A stretch of DNA of 64,000 bases, from assembly GCF_015319355.1 (NCBI RefSeq), contig NZ_JADILU010000004.1:453439-517438 (forward strand), given 5' to 3'. This document shows positions 1 through 9,071 of this stretch, piece by piece. Source of the DNA: Psychroserpens luteus. GTDB taxonomy: Bacteria > Bacteroidota > Bacteroidia > Flavobacteriales > Flavobacteriaceae. The notes under the pieces are model-generated. The model searched no databases. It was not told the origin of the DNA and worked only from the letters and a program-made list of their open reading frames with translations. The position numbers and the translations under genes were made by a program. The first letter of the stretch is position 1. Each line of letters opens with the position of its first letter.

Positions 1-18
1 GTCATAATTAATCCACTG

Positions 19-100
19 GTTCTAGAATACTTACAAAAATCCTTGCAAATTTTCTATTCTATTTATATTCATTAAATTAGTTATCTAAACACGTAACAAA
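19..100 (+). repeat. Cassette-type intergenic repeat, copy R1
   Basis: This spacer shares blocks with the spacers at 1442, 2902 and 11561: a CTTACAAAAATCC-like block, then TAAATTAGTTA, then ACACGTAACAAA. It sits directly before the first DUF6090 gene. Its left end may lie outside the window. The blocks are seen directly. Calling it a cassette boundary is inference. Confidence 0.5.
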
Positions 101-165
101 ATCACACACAAATTCGTTCTGTCTCATGATTACCAACCACTAACCAATGATAAAATTCTTTAGAA
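99..165 (+). repeat. Direct repeat at DUF6090 gene starts, copy 1
   Basis: This block spans the leader and first codons of the DUF6090 gene at 147. It matches 918-984 without gaps and with only a few mismatches, and both copies place the ATG at the same relative position (offset 819). It shows that the leader and gene start were duplicated together. Confidence 0.75.
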
Positions 166-911
166 AAATTAGACAAAAAACTCTGACTGAAAATAAGTTC
201 GGAAAATATCTTCTTTATGCAATTGGAGAAATTGTACTTGTCGTTATTGGTATTTTAATAGCCTTAAGCATTAACAATTGGAGTAATAACAAGGAGCTAC
301 GTCATACAGAACAAATGTATTTACTGTCACTGCAAAGTGAATTCCAAACCAATCTTAACAAGATAAATGAGTCCATTTCAGAAAATAAAGTCCTAATGAT
401 TGACATAGAGCAAATGCTGACTTTATTTGATAATAATGTTCGTGATACCATTAGTGATAAAGAGATTTCAGATATAATGTTTTCAATTTTTGGAAACACA
501 GTAAGCTATCAACCTTCAAAAGGAGTATTAACTGATATTATTAGCTCAGGGAACCTAAATTTAATTCAAAATGAACAACTAAGACAACATCTTGCTTCTT
601 TTGAAAGCACGAATGACATATTTGAATTACAAGAAAATGGTATTAATTCTGCAAAAGAGGAAATGATACGATTATTAAATATAAATGGAAGCATCCGAAA
701 AGTGGTAATACATAGAGGTCTTAATTTTAAACATCAATCAATTTCCGATACAATTAACAATAAAAACTTGTTCAGCTTAACTGAATTTGAAAACAACCTT
801 TTAAATTACTATTTGTCAATTAGAGGAGCTAATGGCTCAAAAGTTTTTGGTGGAATAAAAGAGAAAATAGAACTAATTTTAATTGAACTTGATTCAGAAA
901 TAAATAAATAA
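147..911 (+). CDS. DUF6090 family membrane protein
   Basis: This 254-residue protein belongs to the flavobacterial DUF6090 family, whose biochemical role is unknown. The first 20 residues are basic (IKFFRKIRQK). One membrane helix follows at about 22-44, ending in the family signature with INNW. The rest is a soluble, mostly helical domain. The ATG is supported because the same start is kept in the paralogues at 966 and 4174. Immediately downstream lies a copy of its own leader. The family assignment is from recognised sequence; function is not known. Confidence 0.85.
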   Translation: MIKFFRKIRQKTLTENKFGKYLLYAIGEIVLVVIGILIALSINNWSNNKELRHTEQMYLLSLQSEFQTNLNKINESISENKVLMIDIEQMLTLFDNNVRDTISDKEISDIMFSIFGNTVSYQPSKGVLTDIISSGNLNLIQNEQLRQHLASFESTNDIFELQENGINSAKEEMIRLLNINGSIRKVVIHRGLNFKHQSISDTINNKNLFSLTEFENNLLNYYLSIRGANGSKVFGGIKEKIELILIELDSEINK

Positions 912-917
912 ATAACG

Positions 918-984
918 AAATCACACACAAATTCGTTCTCTCTCATGATAACCAACCGCTAAACAATGGTAAAATTCTTTAGAA
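918..984 (+). repeat. Direct repeat at DUF6090 gene starts, copy 2
   Basis: Second copy of the block at 99-165, covering the leader and first codons of the gene at 966. Only the right part of the upstream spacer was duplicated; the R1-type blocks at 19-100 are not repeated here. Confidence 0.75.
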
Positions 985-1382
985 AAATTCGCCAAAACTT
1001 ACTTATGGAAAGTAAAACTGGAAAGTATTTTAAATATGCAATTGGAGAAATTATTCTTGTAGTTATTGGAATTTTAATTGCTTTACAGATTAATAATTGG
1101 AATGAAAAACGTAAAATTAATAACGAAATAGAAAGTGTTTTTTCACTACTAGAACAGGAACTTGAAACTAATACTAAACAAGGTAATAATTTTTTAAACT
1201 ACGGTTACCGTAGAGATTCTGTTCAAACCATGTTTAATCAAAATAAAGTAACTCCAGAGATGATTAGAGCTTCTCCAGAGTTAATGACTGAAGGTTTTGG
1301 CACATATACAATGCAATTTCAAGATGATCGGCTCAAGGAACTTATCGCTTTAACAAAACAAGGAAGATTATCTACTATTTGA
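966..1382 (+). CDS. DUF6090 family protein, C-terminally truncated
   Basis: This 138-residue protein is about half the length of its neighbours at 147 and 4174 (254 and 258 residues). It keeps the basic start, the membrane helix at about 22-44 and the INNWNE signature. It stops shortly after a stretch that should lead into the second half of the domain. Only about 45 nt separate the stop from the next spacer, so there is no room for the missing part. It is probably a decayed or shortened tandem copy. Whether the product is stable cannot be seen. Confidence 0.7.
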   Translation: MVKFFRKIRQNLLMESKTGKYFKYAIGEIILVVIGILIALQINNWNEKRKINNEIESVFSLLEQELETNTKQGNNFLNYGYRRDSVQTMFNQNKVTPEMIRASPELMTEGFGTYTMQFQDDRLKELIALTKQGRLSTI

Positions 1383-1441
1383 GTAAGCAATCTAAATTCA
1401 TTAGAAGTAATAAATGCCAATTAAAGAAATAACGAAAGCTC

Positions 1442-1552
1442 AACACCCTATATAATTTATTGCTAGTTCTAGCCTACTCACGAATATTCCTGCGGAATAT
1501 CCTATCAGTGATTTATTTACTAAATTAGTTGCTTAAACGACGTAACAAACCA
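1442..1552 (+). repeat. Cassette-type intergenic repeat, copy R2
   Basis: This copy starts with CAACACC close behind a gene stop, then has TATAATTTATTGCTAGTTCT, which is identical in R3. It contains a strong hairpin (GAATATTCC, tgc, GGAATATCC) and ends with TACTAAATTAGTTGCTTAAAC and CGTAACAAACC. The next gene follows after GTTACCTGCGAG. The imperfect inverted ends resemble the folded layout of integron attC sites, but this is inference. Confidence 0.6.
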
Positions 1553-1592
1553 GATACAACAACGTTACCTGCGAGCTAAAAAACGAACACAA

Positions 1593-2879
1593 ATGAAACA
1601 ACGGAACATAATAATATCTGTTTTAATTATAGGAATGATATTATTGATTTCTTGTAATAAAAAAATATTAAACCCATCCAATTCCATTGCGAACACCAAC
1701 TCTAAAACTGCTCAAAAAAAACCGTATGTAATATTAATTTCACTTGATGGTTTTAGATGGGATTATGTAGAAAAATATAACCCACCTAATTTGAGTTCAT
1801 TCATTAAAAATGGTGTTAAGTCAGAATCATTAATACCTTCATTTCCTACTAAAACTTTTCCAAACCATTATACAATTGCTACAGGACTTTATCCTGACAA
1901 ACATGGAATAATAGGAAATATATTTTATGACTATAAAAAAGACACACTATTTAATAAGAGGAATCCTAAAATGGCAGAAGACGGGAGTTTTTATGGAGGT
2001 TCACCTATTTGGGTTGAGGCAAATAAAGCAGATATTTTAACTGCAAGTTTTTTCTTCGTGGGAACCGAAGCTAATATTCAAGGAATCAGGCCAACATACT
2101 ATTATAAATTCGATAATAGTATAAAAAATGAGGTTCGAATAAGTCAGGCAATCAAATGGTTGAATTTAGACGAAAAAAAGAGACCACAATTAATTACCCT
2201 CTATTTTGGAGATTTAGATAAAGTTGGACACCAATTTGGCATCAATGACGAAGAATTAAAAAAAGCATTGTTTGAATTGGATAAAAATTTGGGTAATTTG
2301 TTTAAAGGTGTGTCAGAAACTGGTCTTGATGTAAATATTATCATAGTTTCTGATCATGGTATGGGAAATCAATCTACTAACAAAATAATACCAATAGATT
2401 CTATTGAAAACGATGACTTATTCATGACAATTGAAAATGGTACAATAGTAAATATTCATCCAAAAAAAAATGTTGAAATTGATTCTGTACTACAGTATTT
2501 AAGACATAAAGAAAACAATTTCAAAGCTTATAAAACTGAAGATACACCAGGCTTTGAGTACATCCCAAAAAACAAAAATTGGGGTGCAATACAATTAATA
2601 CCAGATTACGGTTATCATTTTTGGAACCAAAGACGCAAAGATGCTCTTATCGAAGAAGGTGTTACAACCTTTGGAGTTCATGGCTACGATAGCAAATACA
2701 AAGAAATGCATGGAATATTTTATGCGAATGGTCCAGCTTTTAAAAATCACTTCGAGATCCCTTCAATAAAAAATATTCATATCTACCCATTAATGTGTGA
2801 AATTTTAGGATTGAAAATTCCTGAATCGATAGATGGAGATATAAATGAAATAAAAAATGTTTTAAAAGAATATAATTGA
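1593..2879 (+). CDS. Ectonucleotide pyrophosphatase/phosphodiesterase-like lipoprotein (alkaline phosphatase superfamily)
   Basis: This 428-residue protein probably hydrolyses phosphodiester or pyrophosphate bonds of nucleotides outside the cytoplasm. It has a lipoprotein signal with Cys near residue 21 (LLISCNK). The NPP metal-binding motif SLDGFRWDY contains Asp52, and the catalytic motif PTKTFPNHY contains the likely nucleophile Thr88. Further metal ligands are visible in GDLDKVGHQFG, VSDHGMG and the late FGVHGYD. Length fits bacterial NPPs of this type. It stands alone between two cassette-type repeats. The substrate cannot be deduced. Confidence 0.9.
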   Translation: MKQRNIIISVLIIGMILLISCNKKILNPSNSIANTNSKTAQKKPYVILISLDGFRWDYVEKYNPPNLSSFIKNGVKSESLIPSFPTKTFPNHYTIATGLYPDKHGIIGNIFYDYKKDTLFNKRNPKMAEDGSFYGGSPIWVEANKADILTASFFFVGTEANIQGIRPTYYYKFDNSIKNEVRISQAIKWLNLDEKKRPQLITLYFGDLDKVGHQFGINDEELKKALFELDKNLGNLFKGVSETGLDVNIIIVSDHGMGNQSTNKIIPIDSIENDDLFMTIENGTIVNIHPKKNVEIDSVLQYLRHKENNFKAYKTEDTPGFEYIPKNKNWGAIQLIPDYGYHFWNQRRKDALIEEGVTTFGVHGYDSKYKEMHGIFYANGPAFKNHFEIPSIKNIHIYPLMCEILGLKIPESIDGDINEIKNVLKEYN

Positions 2880-2901
2880 ATTAAGAATAAAGCCAGTTAC
2901 C

Positions 2902-3010
2902 AACACCGTATATAATTTATTGCTAGTTCTTGCCTACTTACAAAAATCCTCACAGATTTTATTGGTTAGTTTTTATTTACTAAATTAGTTACTTCAACAC
3001 GTAACTAACC
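2902..3010 (+). repeat. Cassette-type intergenic repeat, copy R3
   Basis: This is the clearest member. CCAACA at 2900-2905 is matched by TGTTGG at 3022-3027. Inside lie AAAATC (2943-2948) against GATTTT (2955-2960), and GGTTAGTT (2964-2971) against AACTAACC (3003-3010). Long identical blocks are shared with R2. The nested inverted repeats make a single folded strand likely, as in attC sites. Confidence 0.65.
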
Positions 3011-3064
3011 ATAAGCGAACATGTTGGCGACAATAAAAAAAACCATCTTACTAAATAAGAACAT

Positions 3065-4177
3065 ATGAAAATATTAAAGAAAATAGGAAAATGGTTTTTA
3101 ATTTTATTGGGAGCATTTGTTGCTTTTATTCTAGTTGTTTTACTAATAATCCGAATCAATAGTTCTGGAAACGAAGAACCTTTTTTAGACGAAAAGGGTA
3201 ATGTTCTTCCCAATAGTGTCGCTATGCACGAGGATATGCTAATAAATGGCGTCAATCAAAGGGTGACCATAAGAGGAAAAGACAAGAATAATCCCGTGTT
3301 ACTCATAGTTCACGGTGGACCAGGCGCACCAATTTTACCTGTAATTTACAAACTTACAGGAGTTGATTTAGAAGATCTATTTACGGTTTGCTATTGGGAT
3401 CAAAGAGGCTCTGGACTGGCCTATAATGACAGCATACCTGATTCGTCCATAACCTTAACCAATATAGTAGATGATGGTTTAGAGCTATCAAATCACTTAA
3501 AAAAGACTTTCAAAAAAGATAAAATTTACATCGAAGGTCTATCATGGGGAACAGCTGTAGCAGCTTATATGGTTCAAAAAAAACCAGAATTATATCACGC
3601 CTATATTGGTAGCGGTTTGATGGCGAATCTATCATTTTCAGAAGAATTATCTTATGAATTTGCAATGTCAGAATCCCAAAAATATAATGACACCATTTCA
3701 ATCAATCAATTAAAACAAATTGGAAAACCACCTTATGTTAAAAATTCAAAAAATTCAGTAACTGAAGCCTTTGAAACAGAACGAAAGATTGTAATGAAGT
3801 ATGCACCGATAAAATTAGATACCGATTTTAATTTCATTAAAAGTATGTTTTTAGATAATGGGTTGACGTTTAAGGAAAAATTTACTGATATGATAAATAG
3901 TCCTGAATCCTACTATCCTGCATCTAAGATTTTAGAATCTACTGCTATCGATATGAATCTCATGCGTGATATTCCGGAATTGAAAGTGCCAGTTTATATA
4001 TTACAAGGAGATAATGACCATTTTACCGAAACATCTGTAGCAAAAGCCTATTTTGATTCCATTATTGCGCCATCTAAAAAATGGTTTTTATTTGAAAATG
4101 GAACGCACGGAGTACAAGTGGAATATCCAGAAAAATACCGTTCAATCTATATTAATGAAGTATTAAAGAACCAATGA
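3065..4177 (+). CDS. Alpha/beta hydrolase, proline iminopeptidase-like (S33 type)
   Basis: This 370-residue serine hydrolase is anchored by one N-terminal membrane helix (about residues 10-30). The oxyanion motif HGGPG, the WDQRGSG segment and the nucleophile elbow GLSWGTA with Ser160 are typical of the S33 family. The Asp and His of the triad are in QGDNDHF and NGTHGV near the C terminus. The substrate could be a peptide or another ester or amide. The stop overlaps the next start by four bases (ATGA), so it is probably cotranscribed with the DUF6090 gene at 4174. Confidence 0.85.
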   Translation: MKILKKIGKWFLILLGAFVAFILVVLLIIRINSSGNEEPFLDEKGNVLPNSVAMHEDMLINGVNQRVTIRGKDKNNPVLLIVHGGPGAPILPVIYKLTGVDLEDLFTVCYWDQRGSGLAYNDSIPDSSITLTNIVDDGLELSNHLKKTFKKDKIYIEGLSWGTAVAAYMVQKKPELYHAYIGSGLMANLSFSEELSYEFAMSESQKYNDTISINQLKQIGKPPYVKNSKNSVTEAFETERKIVMKYAPIKLDTDFNFIKSMFLDNGLTFKEKFTDMINSPESYYPASKILESTAIDMNLMRDIPELKVPVYILQGDNDHFTETSVAKAYFDSIIAPSKKWFLFENGTHGVQVEYPEKYRSIYINEVLKNQ

Positions 4178-4950
4178 TAAAATTCTTTAGAAAAATACGT
4201 TACGATCTTATGGAGAAAAATAAAACTGGAAAGTATTTAAAATATGCCATTGGAGAAATTGTACTTGTAGTGATTGGAATATTAATTGCGCTTCAAATTA
4301 ATAATTGGAATCAAAACCAATCTGATCGCAAAAAAGAAGTTACCATACTAGAAGAACTTAAAAAAGAATTTGAAGAGAACTCCATTAGGTATAAAGAAAC
4401 AATAAATGGACAAACATTTGCGCTCAACTCTAACCAATCATTTCTGCTATGCCTAGAAAAGAAAAACTTAAATTATAAAAGAGACTCTATAGCTGTTTTT
4501 ATTCTTTTTGGTCCACTTAATTATTTTCGAGCAGAACCAGTTATAGGAGCCTATCAATCTATTAACGCGAGTGGAAATATAAGTCTCATTCAAAATTCAG
4601 TTTTAAAATCTAAGTTAGCAGCTTTTGCCTCTGAAATATCTCAAGGTTTCGAAGATGAAGTAAGTTCTATGGACCTTTTGAATCTACTAAATGTTGAATT
4701 TAGTTCTATACTCGAACCATTGATGTCTACAGAAATCAGAGAGCAATTAGGATTAAAACAATCTCAAAATATGGATATAGAATATCAAAATAATGCGCTT
4801 TCAAAATTGTATGAAAATCAAAATATTATGAGCCTTGCTTTAATGAGAGGACGAACGGAACATAATAGATTATACCTTCAAAAGAAGATGCTGACTTACA
4901 CAGATGAAATAATAGATTTAATAAATAATGAGTTGAATACTGAAAAATAA
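4174..4950 (+). CDS. DUF6090 family membrane protein
   Basis: This is the third DUF6090 protein in 5 kb (258 residues). It has the same basic start, membrane helix at about 22-44 and INNWNQ signature, and a full-length helical C-terminal domain. The start overlaps the hydrolase stop as ATGA. About 25 bases around the start are identical to the start of the gene at 147, which points to a copied 5' end. Coupling to the hydrolase suggests a membrane partner, but that is inference. After the stop comes AACGAAAGCACAACACCG, the same kind of boundary as after the gene at 966. Confidence 0.85.
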   Translation: MIKFFRKIRYDLMEKNKTGKYLKYAIGEIVLVVIGILIALQINNWNQNQSDRKKEVTILEELKKEFEENSIRYKETINGQTFALNSNQSFLLCLEKKNLNYKRDSIAVFILFGPLNYFRAEPVIGAYQSINASGNISLIQNSVLKSKLAAFASEISQGFEDEVSSMDLLNLLNVEFSSILEPLMSTEIREQLGLKQSQNMDIEYQNNALSKLYENQNIMSLALMRGRTEHNRLYLQKKMLTYTDEIIDLINNELNTEK

Positions 4951-5094
4951 CGAAAGCACAACACCGCATATAAAAAACTGCAATTTGTAGTTAAACCAAA
5001 GTCAATTGCTCATTTGCTTGTCTCTAATTTTTTCTTCGGAAAATGTCTAACACAAAAACTTCAACGCTTCTTATTAATGAATGTGACCCACAAT

Positions 5095-5667
5095 ATGAAA
5101 AACGACGTGAAATACATAACGAATGCTATTTTAAATGAAATAATCAAGCCCAAGAAAAGCGTATTAACTAAGTTACTAATTGAATTTATAAATATTCATT
5201 CCATTAAATTAATTGACGAATCTAAAAACTTAAAAGTAGTATCATTTGAATACGAAATGCCTTTTGAGTTTAATTATGTAGGATATCCAGAATCTGAAAT
5301 AATAGCTCAAGACTATTGGAATGATCACCATCACATTGATATTTCTAATGAAAGTGATGATGACAAAATAGAACAGATTTTCAAAAAATACGGATTCGAA
5401 CCTGTAGAAGATGAATTCCATCACTGGGAAAACGAAGATAACGGTGAATATATTGAGGCTAATTTTATTTTTGAAAAACTAGAAGATGATTTATTTCATG
5501 AAGCTTGGACAGAAGCTAAGAGAATGACAAATTCAAACTACCGTTGTTTCTTTTTTCAACATGATTCTTATTATGGAATTGATGCAGACACAAGAAAAGC
5601 TGCAGGTTCTGATGATGTGATAGACCTATTAAATAAAGAAGGATTTGATTATATCCTAATGAAATAA
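5095..5667 (+). CDS. Hypothetical acidic protein
   Basis: I do not recognise this 190-residue protein. It is acidic, with no signal peptide or membrane helix. It has a His-rich stretch (WNDHHHID) and several aromatic/acidic runs (EFHHWENEDNGEY). The ATG at 5095 is preferred. The frame stays open upstream to a TTG at 5014, but that part would read through spacer sequence containing a CACAACACC-type boundary. It stands alone, with the folded leader repeat beginning about 65 nt downstream. The setting suggests an accessory gene. Confidence 0.6.
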   Translation: MKNDVKYITNAILNEIIKPKKSVLTKLLIEFINIHSIKLIDESKNLKVVSFEYEMPFEFNYVGYPESEIIAQDYWNDHHHIDISNESDDDKIEQIFKKYGFEPVEDEFHHWENEDNGEYIEANFIFEKLEDDLFHEAWTEAKRMTNSNYRCFFFQHDSYYGIDADTRKAAGSDDVIDLLNKEGFDYILMK

Positions 5668-5731
5668 AATATTGTAAGCAAAATCTATATAAAGCATACA
5701 ACTCCACTTTAAAATCTATTAGCTACTTATT

Positions 5732-5841
5732 TTTCTTCATTACGGTAAACCGTAAACAAACCAAATAACTTTAACATACTTTTATTGAAATATACGTAGA
5801 ACTACGTATAGGTTTTGTAGGAAAAATAGCTGAGGTTTGTT
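5732..5841 (+). promoter_or_regulatory. Structured leader repeat, copy A (before the nuclease pair)
   Basis: This 110-bp block matches 9926-10035 without gaps and with eight mismatches. It contains TACGG/CCGTA around a 4-nt loop (5741-5754) and TATACGTA/TACGTATA around GAAC (5791-5810). Just downstream lies a perfect 10-bp hairpin, GAATATTGAC (5849-5858) against GTCAATATTC (5869-5878). It ends 88 nt before the ATG at 5930. It may be an operator or a cis-acting RNA. Confidence 0.65.
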
Positions 5842-5929
5842 CAATCGCGAATATTGACAATTGTAACAGTCAATATTCTAAAATCTTATACGCAACCCAA
5901 CCTAACAAAAGTACTAACGATCAAAACAT

Positions 5930-7774
5930 ATGAAATTAGAAAAGATTTTGGATAAACTCGGTTCAATAGAAAAGAACTCTTTTATTAAAATTATCGACAA
6001 TATCATAGCGAAAAACCCAAAAAACGGAAAAGAAATTGATAAGATTTTGAGTTCGTCAGACAAAGGTTTAAAATCGGTTGATAATCAAAATATATCCAAC
6101 ATTTTCGCTTTAACCGAAAGCGAATTTCAAGAACATATTAAATGTGAATTTCAAGAAATCACATCTCAATTAGATATTTTAATTGACATAATAATTCGTG
6201 ACGGAAACTGCATAATGAAACAAGACTGGTTTTCGAGATTATATGAATCCGAAATCAAACATTTAAAAACAAGAATAAAAGGATTAAATGCTGACTTTGA
6301 TAATGATAAATCAGAATTAAGCGCAGAACGAAAACGAGATTATAAAATTTACAAATCTTGTTTACATACTGCTTACCATAATGATGTTGAAAACAATCGA
6401 GAGGCAAAAATCACATCAGATGAATTATCTATTATTCTAACTCTTTCTAAACAATTAGGACTGTCTCAAGAAGAAGTAAAATTGATTAATTATTCAATAT
6501 TACCAATCAAAAAAATTGACGTTCAAGAGGTCATTAAAGGTCTTAAAAATATTGGAGTTATATTTTTTTCAAACAAAGAAAACACTATTTACGTTGCAGA
6601 CGAAATGGTTAGAATGTTACGTAAAATAAGAGAAAAAGAAGTTGCCGAAAAATTCTATAGAAGAACTCTTAAACTTTTACGAGAACCTATCATTAATCAA
6701 ATTGGAAGAGATCACAATATTGATAGAAATTTGACATACGCTCAAAAAATTGAAAAAATCATAAAAGAAGGTGTTTCTTTTACTAGTCTGCTTTTAGAAG
6801 ACATTTATAAACAAGGAAGTACATTAACAGAAAAGAAAAAGACCTTAAATGAACTTTGTGAAAAAGGTCTAAACATCTCAAATTTAAAAGGCAGTACGCT
6901 AGATGACAAAATAAGTAGTCTAATTGAATATTTTGACAATATTGAACGTGATGAAAAAGTGGGCATTTCACTTGACGGTTTTGACAAACTACTCACTGAA
7001 CTAAATGAGTCTTTACCAAAACTTAATAAATGCATTAAAGATCAGTTTGAATTACAAGATGAATTCGTGTTAAAAGCAGATTTCTTACTTGATTACAATA
7101 TTAAACCTAGAGATATTTTAGATTTAATTATTAAAAAAGATTTGACAAAATTCATTAAAGACAATGGAATTAAACAGCGTGGAGATGACATTCTAAACAT
7201 TCTTGAACATTACAAAGATGTTGAGAATTTGTATTTAGAGAACTTCGAAAATGTTGCTTATAGAAATCTAAACTTATTAAAAGAAAACGGGATAACCGTT
7301 AAAGAAAGTGAACTTGGTTTAAAATTCGAAGATTTAACCAAAGTTATATTCAAAAGTTTAGGGTTTAACGTTGATGATGCATTTAAAAACAATCTCAATA
7401 CCAAAAAGGATATGATGGATATTCTTTTAAACTTAGACAATAACGAAATCATTATTGTAGAATGCAAAACTAGTAAAGAAAGAGGCTACAATAAATTTAG
7501 CTCTGTTTCAAGGCAATTAAAATCCTATCAAAATTTAGCACTCAAAAACAACTTACGCATTGTTAAAATTCTACTTGTGGCACCAGAGTTTAGTGATGAT
7601 TTCGTAACAGATTGTGAAATGGATACAGAAATGAATTTATCCCTTATTACCGCCTCTACGCTATCCAATATCTCAGAGGCTTTTAAAACATCCAAGTACA
7701 ATGAGTTTCCTCACGTTTTATTTCGAGATATAGTAATAAACGAGGAACGTATATTAAAGGCATTAAGTAAATAA
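5930..7774 (+). CDS. PD-(D/E)XK (Mrr-like) nuclease-domain protein
   Basis: This 614-residue protein has a long, charged, mostly helical N-terminal part (about 1-450) that I cannot assign. The C-terminal domain (about 465-600) fits the restriction-endonuclease fold: Glu in LGLKFEDL, then Asp497 (MMDILL), then Glu511-x-Lys513 in IIVECKT. A supporting Ser/Gln helix follows (SSVSRQLKSYQ). Such domains cut DNA in Mrr-type restriction and other defence systems. The target here is unknown. The next gene starts 36 nt downstream, and the leader repeat lies upstream. A defence role is inference. Confidence 0.7.
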   Translation: MKLEKILDKLGSIEKNSFIKIIDNIIAKNPKNGKEIDKILSSSDKGLKSVDNQNISNIFALTESEFQEHIKCEFQEITSQLDILIDIIIRDGNCIMKQDWFSRLYESEIKHLKTRIKGLNADFDNDKSELSAERKRDYKIYKSCLHTAYHNDVENNREAKITSDELSIILTLSKQLGLSQEEVKLINYSILPIKKIDVQEVIKGLKNIGVIFFSNKENTIYVADEMVRMLRKIREKEVAEKFYRRTLKLLREPIINQIGRDHNIDRNLTYAQKIEKIIKEGVSFTSLLLEDIYKQGSTLTEKKKTLNELCEKGLNISNLKGSTLDDKISSLIEYFDNIERDEKVGISLDGFDKLLTELNESLPKLNKCIKDQFELQDEFVLKADFLLDYNIKPRDILDLIIKKDLTKFIKDNGIKQRGDDILNILEHYKDVENLYLENFENVAYRNLNLLKENGITVKESELGLKFEDLTKVIFKSLGFNVDDAFKNNLNTKKDMMDILLNLDNNEIIIVECKTSKERGYNKFSSVSRQLKSYQNLALKNNLRIVKILLVAPEFSDDFVTDCEMDTEMNLSLITASTLSNISEAFKTSKYNEFPHVLFRDIVINEERILKALSK

Positions 7775-7810
7775 AAAAAAACCTCAAGCTAAAGAAAGTC
7801 CGCAAACACA

Positions 7811-8956
7811 ATGAACGCATATAACGAAATTGAAAATCTATTAAATATTGTAAAATCACAAATTGATACTCACCTTAAATTTAAAAAAGAATATGATAAG
7901 CAGTTAGCACTAGACTTTAGTCTTTTTCAGTTTTTTACAATTGGAGAAAATAAGATTAGCCAAGTTTTAGCTTATTTTTTAGATGTAAATCAAAATCACG
8001 GTCAAGGAAACATTTTTTTAAAAGAGTTTATTAAAACTTTCTATGATAAAGAAATAGAAATAAAACAATTAGAAAATGTCTGCGAAAAATTAATTACGGA
8101 CAATAGAAGAATTGATATTTACATTAAACTTAAAGGCTTGACAATTGCCATTGAGAATAAGATTTGGGCAGATGACCAAAATAATCAATTAAGAGACTAT
8201 TCAACATTTTTAGAACAGAAATCTCAAGGCAATTATCTACTACTTTATTTAAGTCCTTATGGTTTAGAACCAAAACCAAAGAGTATTAAAGAAAAACTCA
8301 AAGGAAGTCTTGTGGAACAGAACAAATTGAAAATCATCAGCTACAAAGACGACATAATCAACCTAATAAACAGTTGGTTAGTAATTTGTGAAGCAGATAA
8401 TGTTTCACATTTCCTCAAAGAATTTAAGAAACATCTTGAAATTAAATTTCTTGGTAAAAACACATTAAATATGTCAAAAGAATTAAGAACTATAATTCAC
8501 AAAAACGAAAGAGAAGTTCAGCAGTTAGTAAATGAATATAAAGTAATTGAGAATGAAATTTTAAGTAAACTAAATACAGTTGGAAAAGAATTGGACAAAA
8601 ACCATCCTGATTTAGATTTCGGAATTGAAATTAGTAAAAGTGGATTGTTCAATTGGAATGGTTCAAGAGTTTACAAATATTCAATCTCAAAAAACGGAAA
8701 TAAGGTTTGGATACAATTTGCAAAAGAAGAAATACACTTGTACTCAAATTACTATTTAGAAGAAGGAACAGATGTGATTTTCAAAGAAATTCTGACTGAG
8801 TTAAATATCAATAACAACATTAAAATAAATCACAATCAAAATAAATCTGAATTAGTAAACATCTTTTTGAGCCAAGTAAAAGTTGCAAACGAAAGTTTTA
8901 GAATTTATGATGATCGAATGAAAACTAAAGAAAAGCCAGTTTTCAACAGCCTATAA
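7811..8956 (+). CDS. PD-(D/E)XK nuclease family protein (PDDEXK_4 type)
   Basis: This 381-residue protein looks like the PDDEXK_4 family. The N-terminal ENKISQVLAYFLD segment is typical. The active-site set is Asp102 in RRIDIYI and Glu115-x-Lys117 in AIENKI, followed by a Gln/Tyr helix (NNQLRDYSTFL). The C-terminal third is a separate domain of unknown role. Members are often found in accessory and defence regions. It is unlike the nuclease-like protein encoded just upstream, and the 36-nt gap suggests one transcript. Biochemical activity is not proven. Confidence 0.8.
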   Translation: MNAYNEIENLLNIVKSQIDTHLKFKKEYDKQLALDFSLFQFFTIGENKISQVLAYFLDVNQNHGQGNIFLKEFIKTFYDKEIEIKQLENVCEKLITDNRRIDIYIKLKGLTIAIENKIWADDQNNQLRDYSTFLEQKSQGNYLLLYLSPYGLEPKPKSIKEKLKGSLVEQNKLKIISYKDDIINLINSWLVICEADNVSHFLKEFKKHLEIKFLGKNTLNMSKELRTIIHKNEREVQQLVNEYKVIENEILSKLNTVGKELDKNHPDLDFGIEISKSGLFNWNGSRVYKYSISKNGNKVWIQFAKEEIHLYSNYYLEEGTDVIFKEILTELNINNNIKINHNQNKSELVNIFLSQVKVANESFRIYDDRMKTKEKPVFNSL

Positions 8957-9071
8957 AAAAAGCAGTTGCATGTTTGCTATATCCAATTTTCGGATCAGAA
9001 AATCCTCGTACACAAGACCGCACTATTCTTACATATAACTGTTGTGCTTAATTTAAAACAAACTATAGAGA

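Noticed and set aside
5014-5094. TTG at 5014 as start of the acidic protein
   Set aside because: The upstream part overlaps spacer sequence and has no protein character. The ATG at 5095 is the better start.
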